The translations under genes and the position numbers were made by a program. Of a stretch of 64,000 nucleotides of DNA, positions 27,297-36,020 are shown piece after piece; position 1 is the stretch's first letter; the number at the start of each line of letters is the position of its first letter. Below the pieces are notes generated by a model. The model had not been told where the DNA came from, made no database searches, and saw nothing but the letters and a program-made list of their open reading frames with translations. Origin of the DNA: Hymenobacter sp. J193 (GTDB taxonomy: Bacteria > Bacteroidota > Bacteroidia > Cytophagales > Hymenobacteraceae); assembly GCF_024700075.1 (NCBI RefSeq), contig NZ_JAJONE010000001.1, forward strand, positions 3,557,001-3,621,000, in the 5' to 3' direction.

Positions 27297-27302
27297 GACT
27301 CG

Positions 27303-27340
27303 TCAGCCGGGCGGCAACGGGGCTGCCCGGCTGATTTTTT
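27303..27340 (+). terminator. Canonical intrinsic terminator between two GH13 genes
   Basis: Stem TCAGCCGGGC (27303-27312) / GCCCGGCTGA (27325-27334), then six T residues (27335-27340). It begins 7 bp after the large amylase stop and ends 14 bp before the next ATG (27354). This should cut off most transcription into the following GH13/GH97 genes unless read through. Confidence 0.85.
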
Positions 27341-27353
27341 AGTGCCTGTTACC

Positions 27354-28733
27354 ATGAAAAAAACCTTTCTCGCCTCCTTTCTGCTCACCCTGCCGCTACT
27401 GCCGGTGCCCCGACCGGGGCTGGCCCAGGCGGGCGGTGCCCCGGCGGCCTACCACGATCCGGCCCAGTACGGCAAGCCCTTCCGGGGCGTGCCCGAAAGC
27501 CAGGATGCCACCATTTACCAGGTAAACATGCGCGGGTTCAGCCGGGCGGGCGACTTTCAAAGCGTCACGGCCCGGCTTGATTCGGTTAAGGCCCTGGGAG
27601 TAAATGTGGTGTATTTGATGCCCATTTTCCCGATTGGCAAGCTCAAGGCCGTGGACTCGCCCTTCGCCGTTCGCGACTATACCAGCGTGAACCCCGAGTT
27701 TGGCACCTTGGCCGACCTTCGCAAGCTGGTAGACGCCGCCCACGCCCGCGGTCTGGCCGTGATGCTGGACTGGGTGGGCAACCATACCAGCTGGGACCAC
27801 GCCTGGACCAAAGAGCACCCCGAGTGGTACGTGCACGACGACGCGGGCAACCTCGTCAACCCCATCCCGGAATGGAAGGACATCGTACAACTTGACTTCA
27901 AGAACGCTCAGCTGCGCTCCGCCATGATTCAGGCCATGCGCTACTGGGTGTTTCAGGCCAACGTGGATGGTTTCCGGTTCGACTACGCCGATGGGCCCAC
28001 GTTCGAGTTTTTCCAGGAAGCTAGCCAGAGCCTCACCTCCATCCGGGGGCGCAAAGTGCTGCTGCTGGCCGAGGGCGACAAGAAAAAGCACTTCTTTCGG
28101 GCCGGCTTCCCGCTGTGCTACGACTTTGGCTTTATCAACGTGCTAAAGCACAACATCTTTGCTGAGGGCAAAAGCGTGAAGCTGCTCGACTCCCTGAACG
28201 CCGCCGTGTACCGCAATGCCCCGCCCGCGGCGCGCATGGTGCGCTACGTGTCCAACCACGACCTGAACGCCTGGGAAGGCACCCCGCAGGAGTTTTTCGG
28301 CGGTCCGCAGGGCGCGCTGGCGGCCTTCGTGACGGCGGCCTACATGCAGGCCGTACCCATGATTTACAACGGGCAGGAAGTTGGCTACAACCAGCGCGTG
28401 CCGTTCATGGGTGCGCGCCAGCCCATCGACTGGACGCCTAATCCCGCGCTGACGGCGGAGTACAAGCGCCTCATCAAATTCCGCAACGGCAGCAATGCCC
28501 TGCGCAACGGCGAGCTAACCTCCTACAGCACCGACGACGTGTGCGCTTTCCTCAGAACGGCGGGCAAGGAGCAGGTGCTGGTGCTCATCAACCTGCGCAG
28601 CTCCCCGAAACTCTTCTCCGTTCCCGCTGGTTTGGCCGGTGCCGGCTGGCGCAACGCTTTCAGCGGGCAACCTGCTGGTACCGACCGCGCCTTCACCTTA
28701 GCGCCCTATCAGTACCTGGTGCTGCGGAAATAG
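27354..28733 (+). CDS. GH13 alpha-amylase-family enzyme, periplasmic
   Basis: 459 residues from ATG 27354. Signal peptide (MKKTFLASFLLTLPLLPVPR, cut after GLAQA), no lipobox. Catalytic segments are MLDWVGNHTSWD, DGFRFDYADG (nucleophile), LLLAEGDK (acid/base) and VSNHDLNAWEG. No extra binding domain. Paralogue of the lipoprotein at 31020: the region from IYQVNM to DWVxNHTSWD is nearly collinear. Likely trims imported maltooligosaccharides in the periplasm, like SusA. Substrate specificity is not decided by sequence. Confidence 0.88.
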   Translation: MKKTFLASFLLTLPLLPVPRPGLAQAGGAPAAYHDPAQYGKPFRGVPESQDATIYQVNMRGFSRAGDFQSVTARLDSVKALGVNVVYLMPIFPIGKLKAVDSPFAVRDYTSVNPEFGTLADLRKLVDAAHARGLAVMLDWVGNHTSWDHAWTKEHPEWYVHDDAGNLVNPIPEWKDIVQLDFKNAQLRSAMIQAMRYWVFQANVDGFRFDYADGPTFEFFQEASQSLTSIRGRKVLLLAEGDKKKHFFRAGFPLCYDFGFINVLKHNIFAEGKSVKLLDSLNAAVYRNAPPAARMVRYVSNHDLNAWEGTPQEFFGGPQGALAAFVTAAYMQAVPMIYNGQEVGYNQRVPFMGARQPIDWTPNPALTAEYKRLIKFRNGSNALRNGELTSYSTDDVCAFLRTAGKEQVLVLINLRSSPKLFSVPAGLAGAGWRNAFSGQPAGTDRAFTLAPYQYLVLRK

Positions 28734-28744
28734 CTTGTTTGAAT

Positions 28745-28790
28745 ATTCCGGGTGGGCGCAGACATTGTCGCCCTGGCGCCCGCCCGGAAT
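28745..28790 (+). terminator. 15-bp hairpin between GH13 and GH97 genes
   Basis: ATTCCGGGTGGGCGC (28745-28759) pairs with GCGCCCGCCCGGAAT (28776-28790), one G-T pair, followed by CCTTGTTTAC. T-run weak. Ends 13 bp before the GH97 ATG. Confidence 0.55.
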
Positions 28791-28803
28791 CCTTGTTTAC
28801 ATC

Positions 28804-30918
28804 ATGCGAAAAATACTTCTTCTTTGTTTGCTTACGGCTGGCCTCCGGGCCACCGCTCAACCTGTTGCTTCCCCGCTTACCGCCCGCCTCGACCGGGTCA
28901 GCCTCACTTTTGCGCTGGCCGCTGATGGCCAGCCAACCTACGCCGTTTCCTACGGGCAGCGGCCGGTTATTAAACCCTCGCGCCTGGGCGTGGCTCTGGC
29001 CGATGGCAAGGGCTTCGACGGCCCGCTGGAGCTGGTGAACTCCGAAACCAAGGACGTGGACGACACCTGGCAGCCGGTATGGGGCGAGGTGAAAAGCATC
29101 CGCAACCACTACCAGCAGCTCACGGTGCACTTGCGCCAGCCCCAGGCTCCCGGCCGCCTCATCGACGTGGTGTTCCGCGTGTTTGCCGATGGGGTGGGCT
29201 TCCGCTACGAATTCCCGCAGCAGCCCAGCCTGCAGTACTTCACGGTGCAGCAGGAGCGCACCGAGTTCAACCTCACCGGCAACCACAAAGCCTTCTGGAT
29301 TCCCGGCGACTACGAATCCAACGAGTACGCCTACACGACCTCCAGGCTGAGCGAAGTCAACAGCGCGAATATCACCCCCATTCAGCTTAAATCGGCCCCG
29401 GAGCGGGTGCAGACGCCGCTCATGCTCAAGTCCGACGACGGGCTGTACGTGAACATCCACGAGGCCGCGCTGGTGAACTACCCGGCCCTGATGCTGAACG
29501 TGAACACCAAAACCTTCGGCCTCACGAGCCAGCTGGTGCCCTCGGCCACCGGGGCCGCGGCCTACCTGCAAACGCCCGAGCACACGCCCTGGCGCACCAT
29601 TGTAGTGGCCGACAACGCCCCCGCCGTGCTGGCCTCCAAGCTCATTCTGAACCTCAACGAGCCCACCACCCTCACCGAAACCAGCTGGATCAAGCCCCAG
29701 AAGTTTGTGGGCGTGTGGTGGGAGATGCACGTGAACAAGTCGAGCTGGAACTACTCCGATGCCACCAACCTGAAGCTGGCGGATACCAACTGGAACGCGC
29801 TGAAACCCCACGGCCACCACGGCGCCAACACCGCCAACGTGAAGCGCTACATCGACTTTGCGGCCAAATATGGCCTGCAAAGCGTGCTGGTGGAAGGCTG
29901 GAACGTGGGCTGGGAAGACTGGGCCGGCAACTGGAAAGAAGAGGTATTCGACTTCGTGACGCCTTACCCCGACTTCAACGTGCAGGAGCTGCAGCAATAC
30001 GCGGCCGCCAAGGGCATTAAGCTGCTCATGCACCACGAAACCTCCGGCTCCGTGACCAACTACGAGCGGCGCCAGGATGCCGCCCTGCGCTTTATGAAGG
30101 AGCACGGCTACGACGGCGTGAAAACCGGCTACGTGGGCCGCATCATCCCGCGCGGGGAGCACCACGACGGGCAGTGGATGGTCAACCACTTCAACCGCAC
30201 CGCCGAGAACATGGCCCGCCAGCAGATTATGGTGGACATGCACGAAGCCGTGCGGCCCACCGGCCTGCACCGCACGTACCCCAACTGGCTGGCTTCCGAA
30301 GCAGCCCGCGGCAACGAGTTCAACGCCTGGAGTGAGGGCAACCCGCCCGAGCACGAGACCATCCTGCCTTTCACCCGCCTCATGGGCGGGCCCATGGACT
30401 ACACGCCCGGCATTTTTCAGATCAAGCTCGAAGACTGGAACCCGGCCAAAAACCAGGGCAAGCAGGTGCACACCACCCTGGCCAAGCAGCTGGCCCTCTA
30501 CGTGACGATTTACTCGCCCATCCAGATGGCCGCCGACCTGCCCGAAGCCTACGAAAAGCACCTCGACGCCTTCCAGTTTATCCGCGACGTGCCCATGGAC
30601 TGGGACGACACGCGCATTCTGGCCGCCGAGCCCGGCGACTACATCACCACGGCCCGCAAAGCCAAGGGCAAGGACGAGTGGTACCTGGGCGCCATCACCG
30701 ACGAAAATGCCCGCCTGCAAACCCTGAAGCTCGATTTCCTGACGCCCGGCCAGCGCTACGAAGCCACCATCTACGCCGATGGCAAAGGTGCCAGCTGGGA
30801 CAAAAAACCGATGAGCTACCAGATCCGCAAGCAGAAAGTCGACAGCAAATCAACCCTGAAGCTACCGCTGGCCGCCGGGGGCGGGGCGGCCGTGAGCTTC
30901 AAACCCATCAGCCGCTAG
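28804..30918 (+). CDS. GH97 alpha-glucosidase (SusB-like)
   Basis: 704 residues from ATG 28804, signal peptide MRKILLLCLLTAGLRATAQP. GH97 layout: N-terminal beta-super-sandwich (about 25-290), catalytic TIM barrel (KYIDFAAKYGLQSVLVEGWN, then MHHETSGSVTNYERR with E412, and VDMHEAVRPTGLHRTYPN), and a small C-terminal beta domain. In SusB-type inverting enzymes the catalytic base is Glu at the HHET motif, present here, which argues for an inverting alpha-glucosidase. It releases glucose from alpha-glucan oligosaccharides in the periplasm, the last step before uptake. Confidence 0.92.
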   Translation: MRKILLLCLLTAGLRATAQPVASPLTARLDRVSLTFALAADGQPTYAVSYGQRPVIKPSRLGVALADGKGFDGPLELVNSETKDVDDTWQPVWGEVKSIRNHYQQLTVHLRQPQAPGRLIDVVFRVFADGVGFRYEFPQQPSLQYFTVQQERTEFNLTGNHKAFWIPGDYESNEYAYTTSRLSEVNSANITPIQLKSAPERVQTPLMLKSDDGLYVNIHEAALVNYPALMLNVNTKTFGLTSQLVPSATGAAAYLQTPEHTPWRTIVVADNAPAVLASKLILNLNEPTTLTETSWIKPQKFVGVWWEMHVNKSSWNYSDATNLKLADTNWNALKPHGHHGANTANVKRYIDFAAKYGLQSVLVEGWNVGWEDWAGNWKEEVFDFVTPYPDFNVQELQQYAAAKGIKLLMHHETSGSVTNYERRQDAALRFMKEHGYDGVKTGYVGRIIPRGEHHDGQWMVNHFNRTAENMARQQIMVDMHEAVRPTGLHRTYPNWLASEAARGNEFNAWSEGNPPEHETILPFTRLMGGPMDYTPGIFQIKLEDWNPAKNQGKQVHTTLAKQLALYVTIYSPIQMAADLPEAYEKHLDAFQFIRDVPMDWDDTRILAAEPGDYITTARKAKGKDEWYLGAITDENARLQTLKLDFLTPGQRYEATIYADGKGASWDKKPMSYQIRKQKVDSKSTLKLPLAAGGGAAVSFKPISR

Positions 30919-30921
30919 CCG

Positions 30922-30954
30922 GCCGAACTATTGCCCGCCGGCCGGGCGTTCGGC
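30922..30954 (+). terminator. Two-step hairpin after GH97
   Basis: GCCGAAC (30922-30928) / GTTCGGC (30948-30954) with an inner GCCCG (30933-30937) / CGGGC (30943-30947), 4 bp after the GH97 stop. No T-run. It precedes the lipoprotein gene at 31020 by 65 bp. Confidence 0.5.
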
Positions 30955-31019
30955 AGGTCCTCCAGTCTCCGGCCGGCTGCCCACTTTCCAACGTCTACTC
31001 AAACTCACTACGTCATCCT

Positions 31020-32420
31020 ATGTCCTTTTTCAACACCGCACGCAACTACAGTTTCACCTGCCTGACGGCGGCCAGCCTGCTGGTCGGCTGCAAGCCCGAC
31101 AAGCCCGACGCTCCCGTCCCCGTTGACCCGCCCGTCACCGAAAAGCCCACGCAATACGGTACTCCGTTCGCGGCCGTGCCCGACCGCCAGGACGCGGTGA
31201 TTTATCAGGTGAACATGCGCGCCTTCAGCCAAGCCGGCAACTTTGCCGGCGTCACGGCCCGCCTGGATTCCATTAAGGCGCTGGGCGCGAACGTGGTGTA
31301 CCTGATGCCGATTCATCCGGTGGGTCAGGTACGGAGCGTGAACTCGCCCTACGCCGTGCGCGACTACACGGCGGTTAATTCGGAGTTCGGTACGCTTGAT
31401 GACTTGCGCAGCCTGGTAGATGCTGCCCACGGCCGGGGGCTGGCGGTGATGCTGGACTGGGTGGCCAACCACACCAGCTGGGACAATGCCTGGGTTCGGG
31501 AGCACCCCGACTGGTACCTGCAGAACGCGGCCGGCACCATTCAGAGCCCGCCCAACACCAACTACACCGACGTGGCTCAGCTGAACTTCAACAGCCAGCC
31601 CATGCGCCTGGCAATGATTTCGGCCATGAAATCGTGGGTATACTCGGCCAATGTGGACGGTTTCCGCTGCGACTATGCCGATGCCGTGCCCGTTGATTTC
31701 TGGAGGCAGGCTGTGGACACCTTGCGTAACATCAAGTCGCATAAGTTGCTGCTGCTGTCGGAAGGTACCGAGTCCAGAAATCTGGCGGCGGGCTTCGATA
31801 TGAAGTTTGGCTTCAACTTCTACGGGGGCCTCTGGGACGTGTACCGCCGGGGCCAGCCCGCTACCACGTTTGATAACCTCAACATTACTGAATACGCCGG
31901 GGCCGTTATTGGTTCGCAGCCCGTAGTGCGCTATACCACCAACCATGATGTAAATGGCTCCGACGGCACGCCCGTCGCCCTGTTCGGTGGAGACGCCGGG
32001 GCCATGTCGGCCTTCGTTATTGCCTCGTGCTACAAAGGCGTGCCCATGATCTACAATGGTCAGGAATCGGGCATGAGTACCGCCATTCCGTTTCCCTTCA
32101 CATCGGTGAACGTGACCTGGGACACCCGCCCCGACGTAACCAAGGCCTACAAGCAGCTACTGCGGGCCCGCGCCGGCAGCGCCGCCCTGCGCCGCGGCAC
32201 GCCCACGGCCTACAGTAGCGCCGACGTGTGCGCCTTCACCAAAACCGAAGACTCTGAGCAGGCGCTGGTGCTAGTGAACGTGCGCAACAAGGAAGTGAAA
32301 TACACGCTGCCCGCCGCGCTGGCCAATACCACCTGGACCAACGCCCTGCAAAGCGGCACCGTAACGTTGGGCACCGAAGTAACGCTGCCAGCCTACGGGT
32401 ACCAGGTGCTGAAAAAGTAA
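31020..32420 (+). CDS. GH13 alpha-amylase-family lipoprotein (SusG-like role)
   Basis: 466 residues from ATG 31020, placed by a lipoprotein signal (TCLTAASLLVGC, Cys followed by KPDKPDAP). Linker rich in Pro, then a GH13 barrel with DWVANHTSWD, DGFRCDYADA (nucleophile), LLLLSEGTES (acid/base) and TTNHDVNGSDG. Lipid anchoring suggests it is surface- or outer-membrane-attached like SusG. It is a tandem paralogue of the soluble enzyme at 27354. Last gene of the locus, followed by a terminator at 32450-32490. The upstream in-frame opening at 30678 lies inside the GH97 gene and is spurious. Confidence 0.9.
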   Translation: MSFFNTARNYSFTCLTAASLLVGCKPDKPDAPVPVDPPVTEKPTQYGTPFAAVPDRQDAVIYQVNMRAFSQAGNFAGVTARLDSIKALGANVVYLMPIHPVGQVRSVNSPYAVRDYTAVNSEFGTLDDLRSLVDAAHGRGLAVMLDWVANHTSWDNAWVREHPDWYLQNAAGTIQSPPNTNYTDVAQLNFNSQPMRLAMISAMKSWVYSANVDGFRCDYADAVPVDFWRQAVDTLRNIKSHKLLLLSEGTESRNLAAGFDMKFGFNFYGGLWDVYRRGQPATTFDNLNITEYAGAVIGSQPVVRYTTNHDVNGSDGTPVALFGGDAGAMSAFVIASCYKGVPMIYNGQESGMSTAIPFPFTSVNVTWDTRPDVTKAYKQLLRARAGSAALRRGTPTAYSSADVCAFTKTEDSEQALVLVNVRNKEVKYTLPAALANTTWTNALQSGTVTLGTEVTLPAYGYQVLKK

Positions 32421-32449
32421 GCCTAGTTGTATAGTCCTGCATCGACAGT

Positions 32450-32490
32450 GCCTCTGCTTTCCGGTTATACGGGAGGCAGAGGCGCTTTTT
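32450..32490 (+). terminator. Intrinsic terminator ending the starch locus
   Basis: GCCTCTGC (32450-32457) / GCAGAGGC (32476-32483), with an inner CCG/CGG, followed by GCTTTTT. 29 bp after the last stop codon; lies in a convergent gap with the MMPL gene. Confidence 0.75.
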
Positions 32491-32523
32491 ATGTTAGGTA
32501 GGGGCGGGGACAAGCCCCGCACC

Positions 32524-34795
32524 CTACCTAACTACCTCCGCCTCGGTTTCCACGGCCTCTGATGATTCCTCCCGGTCGAACCGGGCCAGCAGCAGCGGGA
32601 ACACCAGCAGCTCGGCATAAAAAGCCGCCACAACGCTCCCGGCCGTGAGCAGCCCGAATAGCATTACCGTTTTCAGCGAAGCCAGCGTCATGGCCAGGTA
32701 GCCAACGAACAGTACCCCGCTGGACAGCAGAATAGTAGGCCCTACGTGGGTGATGGTAGCGAAGCGCGCTGCCGCCGGGGTGAGCTTTTGGCGGCGCAGC
32801 TGCTGGTAGTGATGCACGAAATGCACGGTGTCGTCGGTGCAGAGGCTGAGTACGATGGCGGCAATGCTGGCCGTGGCCGTGTCGAGGGCAATACCGGCCC
32901 AGCCCATGAATCCCAGCAGCAAAAGCACCGGCAGCAGGTTGGGCGCCAGCGTGAGCAGGGCCAGCCGGAAGCTGCCCACAAACCACCACACCAGCCCGAA
33001 TATCACCACCGCCGACCACCCCAGGCTGCTGGCCTGGGAGCGGGTTACGTAGTCAACGATGCGGGCGTAGAGCGGCTGGTAGCCAGCCGCCCGCACCACG
33101 GCCACGGGCCCCAGCGTATTACGCGCCATGCGCAGCAGCGCCTCCGACTTGGCTGTGAGCTCCCGCGCCGAAAGCATGGGACCGGCTACCGTAATACGCC
33201 CCGTGCCGGATTGCTCGTCGATAAACTGTCGGGTAAGCTGGGGGTAATCGGGGACGAGGCGGGCGTGTACGCGGTTGAGCAGGCTTTGGCTGCCCAGGGC
33301 CGCCCGCGCCCGGCTGGCGGGCACTACCGTTTCCAGCCCCGCGAGGTAGAGCGTGTGGAAGCCCGTCACCCGGCCCACGCCCCGTAGCGTGCGGGCCGAG
33401 TCGGCAAAGGCCACCGCCGCCTGCACCACGGCGGCTTCGTGCAGGGTGTGGCCGGGGCGGGGCTCTATCAGCAACTCCAGCGGCATGTAGGCGCCCCAGG
33501 TGCGCTGCATGGCGGCGTGGTCCCGCACAGCCGCGTGGTCGTCGGGGAAATAGCCCAGCGTGTAGGTATCGGCCCGCAGCCGGAGCGCGCCAAAGGCGGC
33601 AGCCACCGTAAGCACCAGTGCCAGGGCCGTGAGTTGGCGCGGGTGGGCTTCCACCCAGGTATAGATACGCGCCAGGCTGCCCGCCGCCTGCATGGTGGCG
33701 CGGGGCTGGCCCCGGTAGCCAGGCAGCAGCAGGGCACCCAGCAGAAACGTAAAAAACAAACACAGCACAATGCCCAGGGCCGCGAAGCCTCCGAACGTGC
33801 GCAGAATAGCCATGGGGCTGGAAACCAACGCTAGAAAGCCGGCGGCCGTGGTGAGCATGGTTGCCAGGCAGGGGGGCCAACGTGCGGCGCAGGGCAGTCA
33901 GTGCCGCCGCGTGGGGCGTCTGGCCGGGCTCCGTGAGCACCAGATTACGCTCATTGATGACGTGTAGCGCGTCCATAATTCCCAGCAGAATCAGGATCAT
34001 GGGCAGCAGCACCGTCATCAGGTTGAGGCGGTAGCCCATGGCCCCGTATACGCCCAGCGTGAGGTAGGTAGCCAGCCCCACAATGCCTACCACGTACAGC
34101 AGCAGGCGCCCGTTGCGGTACAGCAGCAGCAAAGCCAGGAACATCAGCCCGTAGCCCAGCCCCAGAAACCGCCCAAAGTCCTGCTCCGATAGCGCATTCA
34201 GCCCTGCGTAGAGCACGCCCACGCCCCCCAGCCAATACTGACCTTGCGGCAGGTGCCGGGCTACTACCCCGCGAATCTGCGCCAGAATATCTGCGCGCCG
34301 GGCATCAAACGTAGCGCTGGGCTTCAACTCGATGAGCAGGCGGGTTGTCTGGAAATCGGGCGAGAACAACTGCTCCTGCAACGTGGGCAGGCGGCTCAGG
34401 TCCTGTCGCACTTGAGCTTCGGTGGTGCGGGCCGAAAGCAGCGGGTGCGCCTCGGCCGTCAGCCCCCGCCCGGCAATAGTAGTGGTGCCCGGCCCCAACA
34501 CGGCGGCTACGTCGGGCAGGGCGGCCAGCTCCTGGCTGAGAGCGGGCAGGCTGCTCAGGTAGGGCGTCCGCAGCAAACCCACGGAGTCGTGCACTACCAG
34601 CGTCACTACCTCGTCGTTGCCGAAGCGGGCCTGGTAGTCGCGGTAGGCGCGCAGGGCCGGGTCACCTTCCAGAAACCACACCGACAGGCTATTGTCGATC
34701 TGCACCGCCGTGTGCACGCCGGGGGCCAGCGCCACCACCAACGCCGCCACCAGGGCCAGCAGCCAGAAACGGAAACGGTAGACGAAATCAATCAT
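32524..34795 (-). CDS. MMPL/RND-superfamily membrane exporter, frameshifted as read
   Basis: Once one base is removed this is a 756-residue two-lobed MMPL transporter. The N-terminal part, from ATG 34795 (MIDFVYRFRFWLLALVAALV), includes the first periplasmic loop and transmembrane bundle with LGIMDALHVINER. The C-terminal part has FGALRLRADTYTLGYFPDD and a second bundle with LSLCTDDTVHFVHHYQQLRR, the relay-type motif of the family. The break is in six G residues at 33871-33876: as read TLAPLPGN, with one base removed TLAPCLATMLTTAAGFLAL. 2272 nt equals 757 codons plus one. RND/MMPL proteins of this size often move lipids or hydrophobic products by proton force. Follows the UbiA and DUF3419 cluster, so possibly its exporter. 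Confidence 0.8.
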
Positions 34796-34824
34796 AAGAG
34801 ATGAAGGAGTTGGGCCAACAGGGT

Positions 34825-34906
34825 GTCATGCTGAGCTTGTCGAAGCATCTCTACCTCTGGCTAACAAAATAGTATTGCAATGAAGCACTAGAGATGCCAG
34901 CATGAC
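34825..34906. repeat. GTCATGCTGAGC palindromic element, copy 2 (right arm eroded)
   Basis: Left arm GTCATGCTGAGCTTGTCGAA intact; right arm reduced to TAGAGATGCCAGCATGAC, missing about 15 bp. Lies between the MMPL and UbiA genes. The loss of pairing suggests decay after insertion. Confidence 0.8.
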
Positions 34907-34939
34907 GTTCAACCGATTTGTTTACACTCACTGGTCCTG

Positions 34940-35842
34940 CTACCACCGCCGCGCTATTTCCGCAATAATGGACACGTAGCTGCTGAGCATGAACAGGGAG
35001 GTGAGCAGCTCGGCCAGCTTGAGGGCCCGGGCCGAGGGGCGGCGCAAGCTCCAGGCGTAGGCCGCCGCCGTGGCCGCGTACAAGGCCGCTAACAGCCAGA
35101 ACGGCCAGGCGCGGGCCTCCAGCCGCTGCAGCAGCACGCCCTGGGTGAATACTCCCGCCAGCAACACCACCAGCACTGCCGCCACGGCACCCCCGTACCC
35201 AAGGGCGCGGGAGTAGGAATCAAGGCCGGGGCGCTCATCGGCCGGCACCCTGATTTTGCGGGCTATTTCGAAGGCCAGGCCCCCGAACACGCTCAGTAGG
35301 CCGAGTAGCCCCAGGGGCGGGGTGAGCAGGGGCGGGGCCGCGTAGGCTGCCCACAGCCAGCCAATGAGCAGGGGCATCACTAGGATGTGGGTGAGGGCGT
35401 AGAGCACGAGGCGGGGCCGCAGGTAGTTGGGCACGAAGAACTCGTAGCGCATCAGTAGGCTGTAGCCCACGGCCAGCGCCCAGCCCACCACAGCCCGCCA
35501 CCCCATGCCCACCGACCACGCCACTTCCAGCAGCGTACCCACGGCGGCTACGGCTTGCAGCTGCCCCAGCGTCACATGGCCCTGCTGAAGCACCCGCTCC
35601 GGGTGGTGCTCCAGGTCGGTGGCGTAGTCCTTGATTTCGTCGAACACCCGCAGCCGGAAAAAGAAGCTGATGGTAGCCACCACGCCCAGCCACTCCGGCC
35701 AGCCCCAGGCCCGCTGTGCCCCCGGTCCGGCCTGCAAAGCCGCCGCCACGCTGTACACGGTGCCAAATAGAATGGCAAACAGCGCCATGTTTACGGGCGG
35801 GAACCGCTGCCGCAGATACGCCCCAAAGGCTGGTAAATTCAT
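34940..35842 (-). CDS. UbiA-family membrane prenyltransferase-like protein
   Basis: 300 residues, about nine hydrophobic helices. The first aspartate-rich motif is RVFDEIKDYATD (DExxDxxxD type), with a basic residue pattern FEIARKIRVPADE in the place of the second, as in UbiA enzymes that join a prenyl chain to an acceptor. It acts in the inner membrane. Same strand as the biosynthetic operon upstream but separated by 178 bp with a repeat element, and by a repeat from the exporter downstream, so co-transcription is uncertain. Acceptor unknown. Confidence 0.8.
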   Translation of the reverse strand: MNLPAFGAYLRQRFPPVNMALFAILFGTVYSVAAALQAGPGAQRAWGWPEWLGVVATISFFFRLRVFDEIKDYATDLEHHPERVLQQGHVTLGQLQAVAAVGTLLEVAWSVGMGWRAVVGWALAVGYSLLMRYEFFVPNYLRPRLVLYALTHILVMPLLIGWLWAAYAAPPLLTPPLGLLGLLSVFGGLAFEIARKIRVPADERPGLDSYSRALGYGGAVAAVLVVLLAGVFTQGVLLQRLEARAWPFWLLAALYAATAAAYAWSLRRPSARALKLAELLTSLFMLSSYVSIIAEIARRW

Positions 35843-35886
35843 ATAAGCAAGATGGTGAAGTACCAGGAAGAAAAGATAAAAAGCCC

Positions 35887-35982
35887 GTCATGCCTCATCT
35901 GGCGTCCGCGGAGTCGAGGCATACCTACCGCCTCGCTGGGTTTACCACACTACCAAGATGCTTCGGCTGCGCTCAGCATGAC
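35887..35982. repeat. GTCATGCTGAGC palindromic element, copy 3 (left arm diverged)
   Basis: Right arm AGATGCTTCGGCTGCGCTCA and CATGAC end at 35982 are well kept; the left side (GTCATGCCTCATCTGGCG) is only loosely similar. It lies in the 178-bp gap between the GNAT and UbiA genes. Confidence 0.65.
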
Positions 35983-36020
35983 GTTCTTCGGGCTTTATAT
36001 GCCGATGGGCCGAACTGCCC

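Noticed and set aside
28693..30720. 675-codon minus-strand open frame inside GH97
   Set aside because: Antisense shadow; the plus strand encodes a complete GH97 enzyme.
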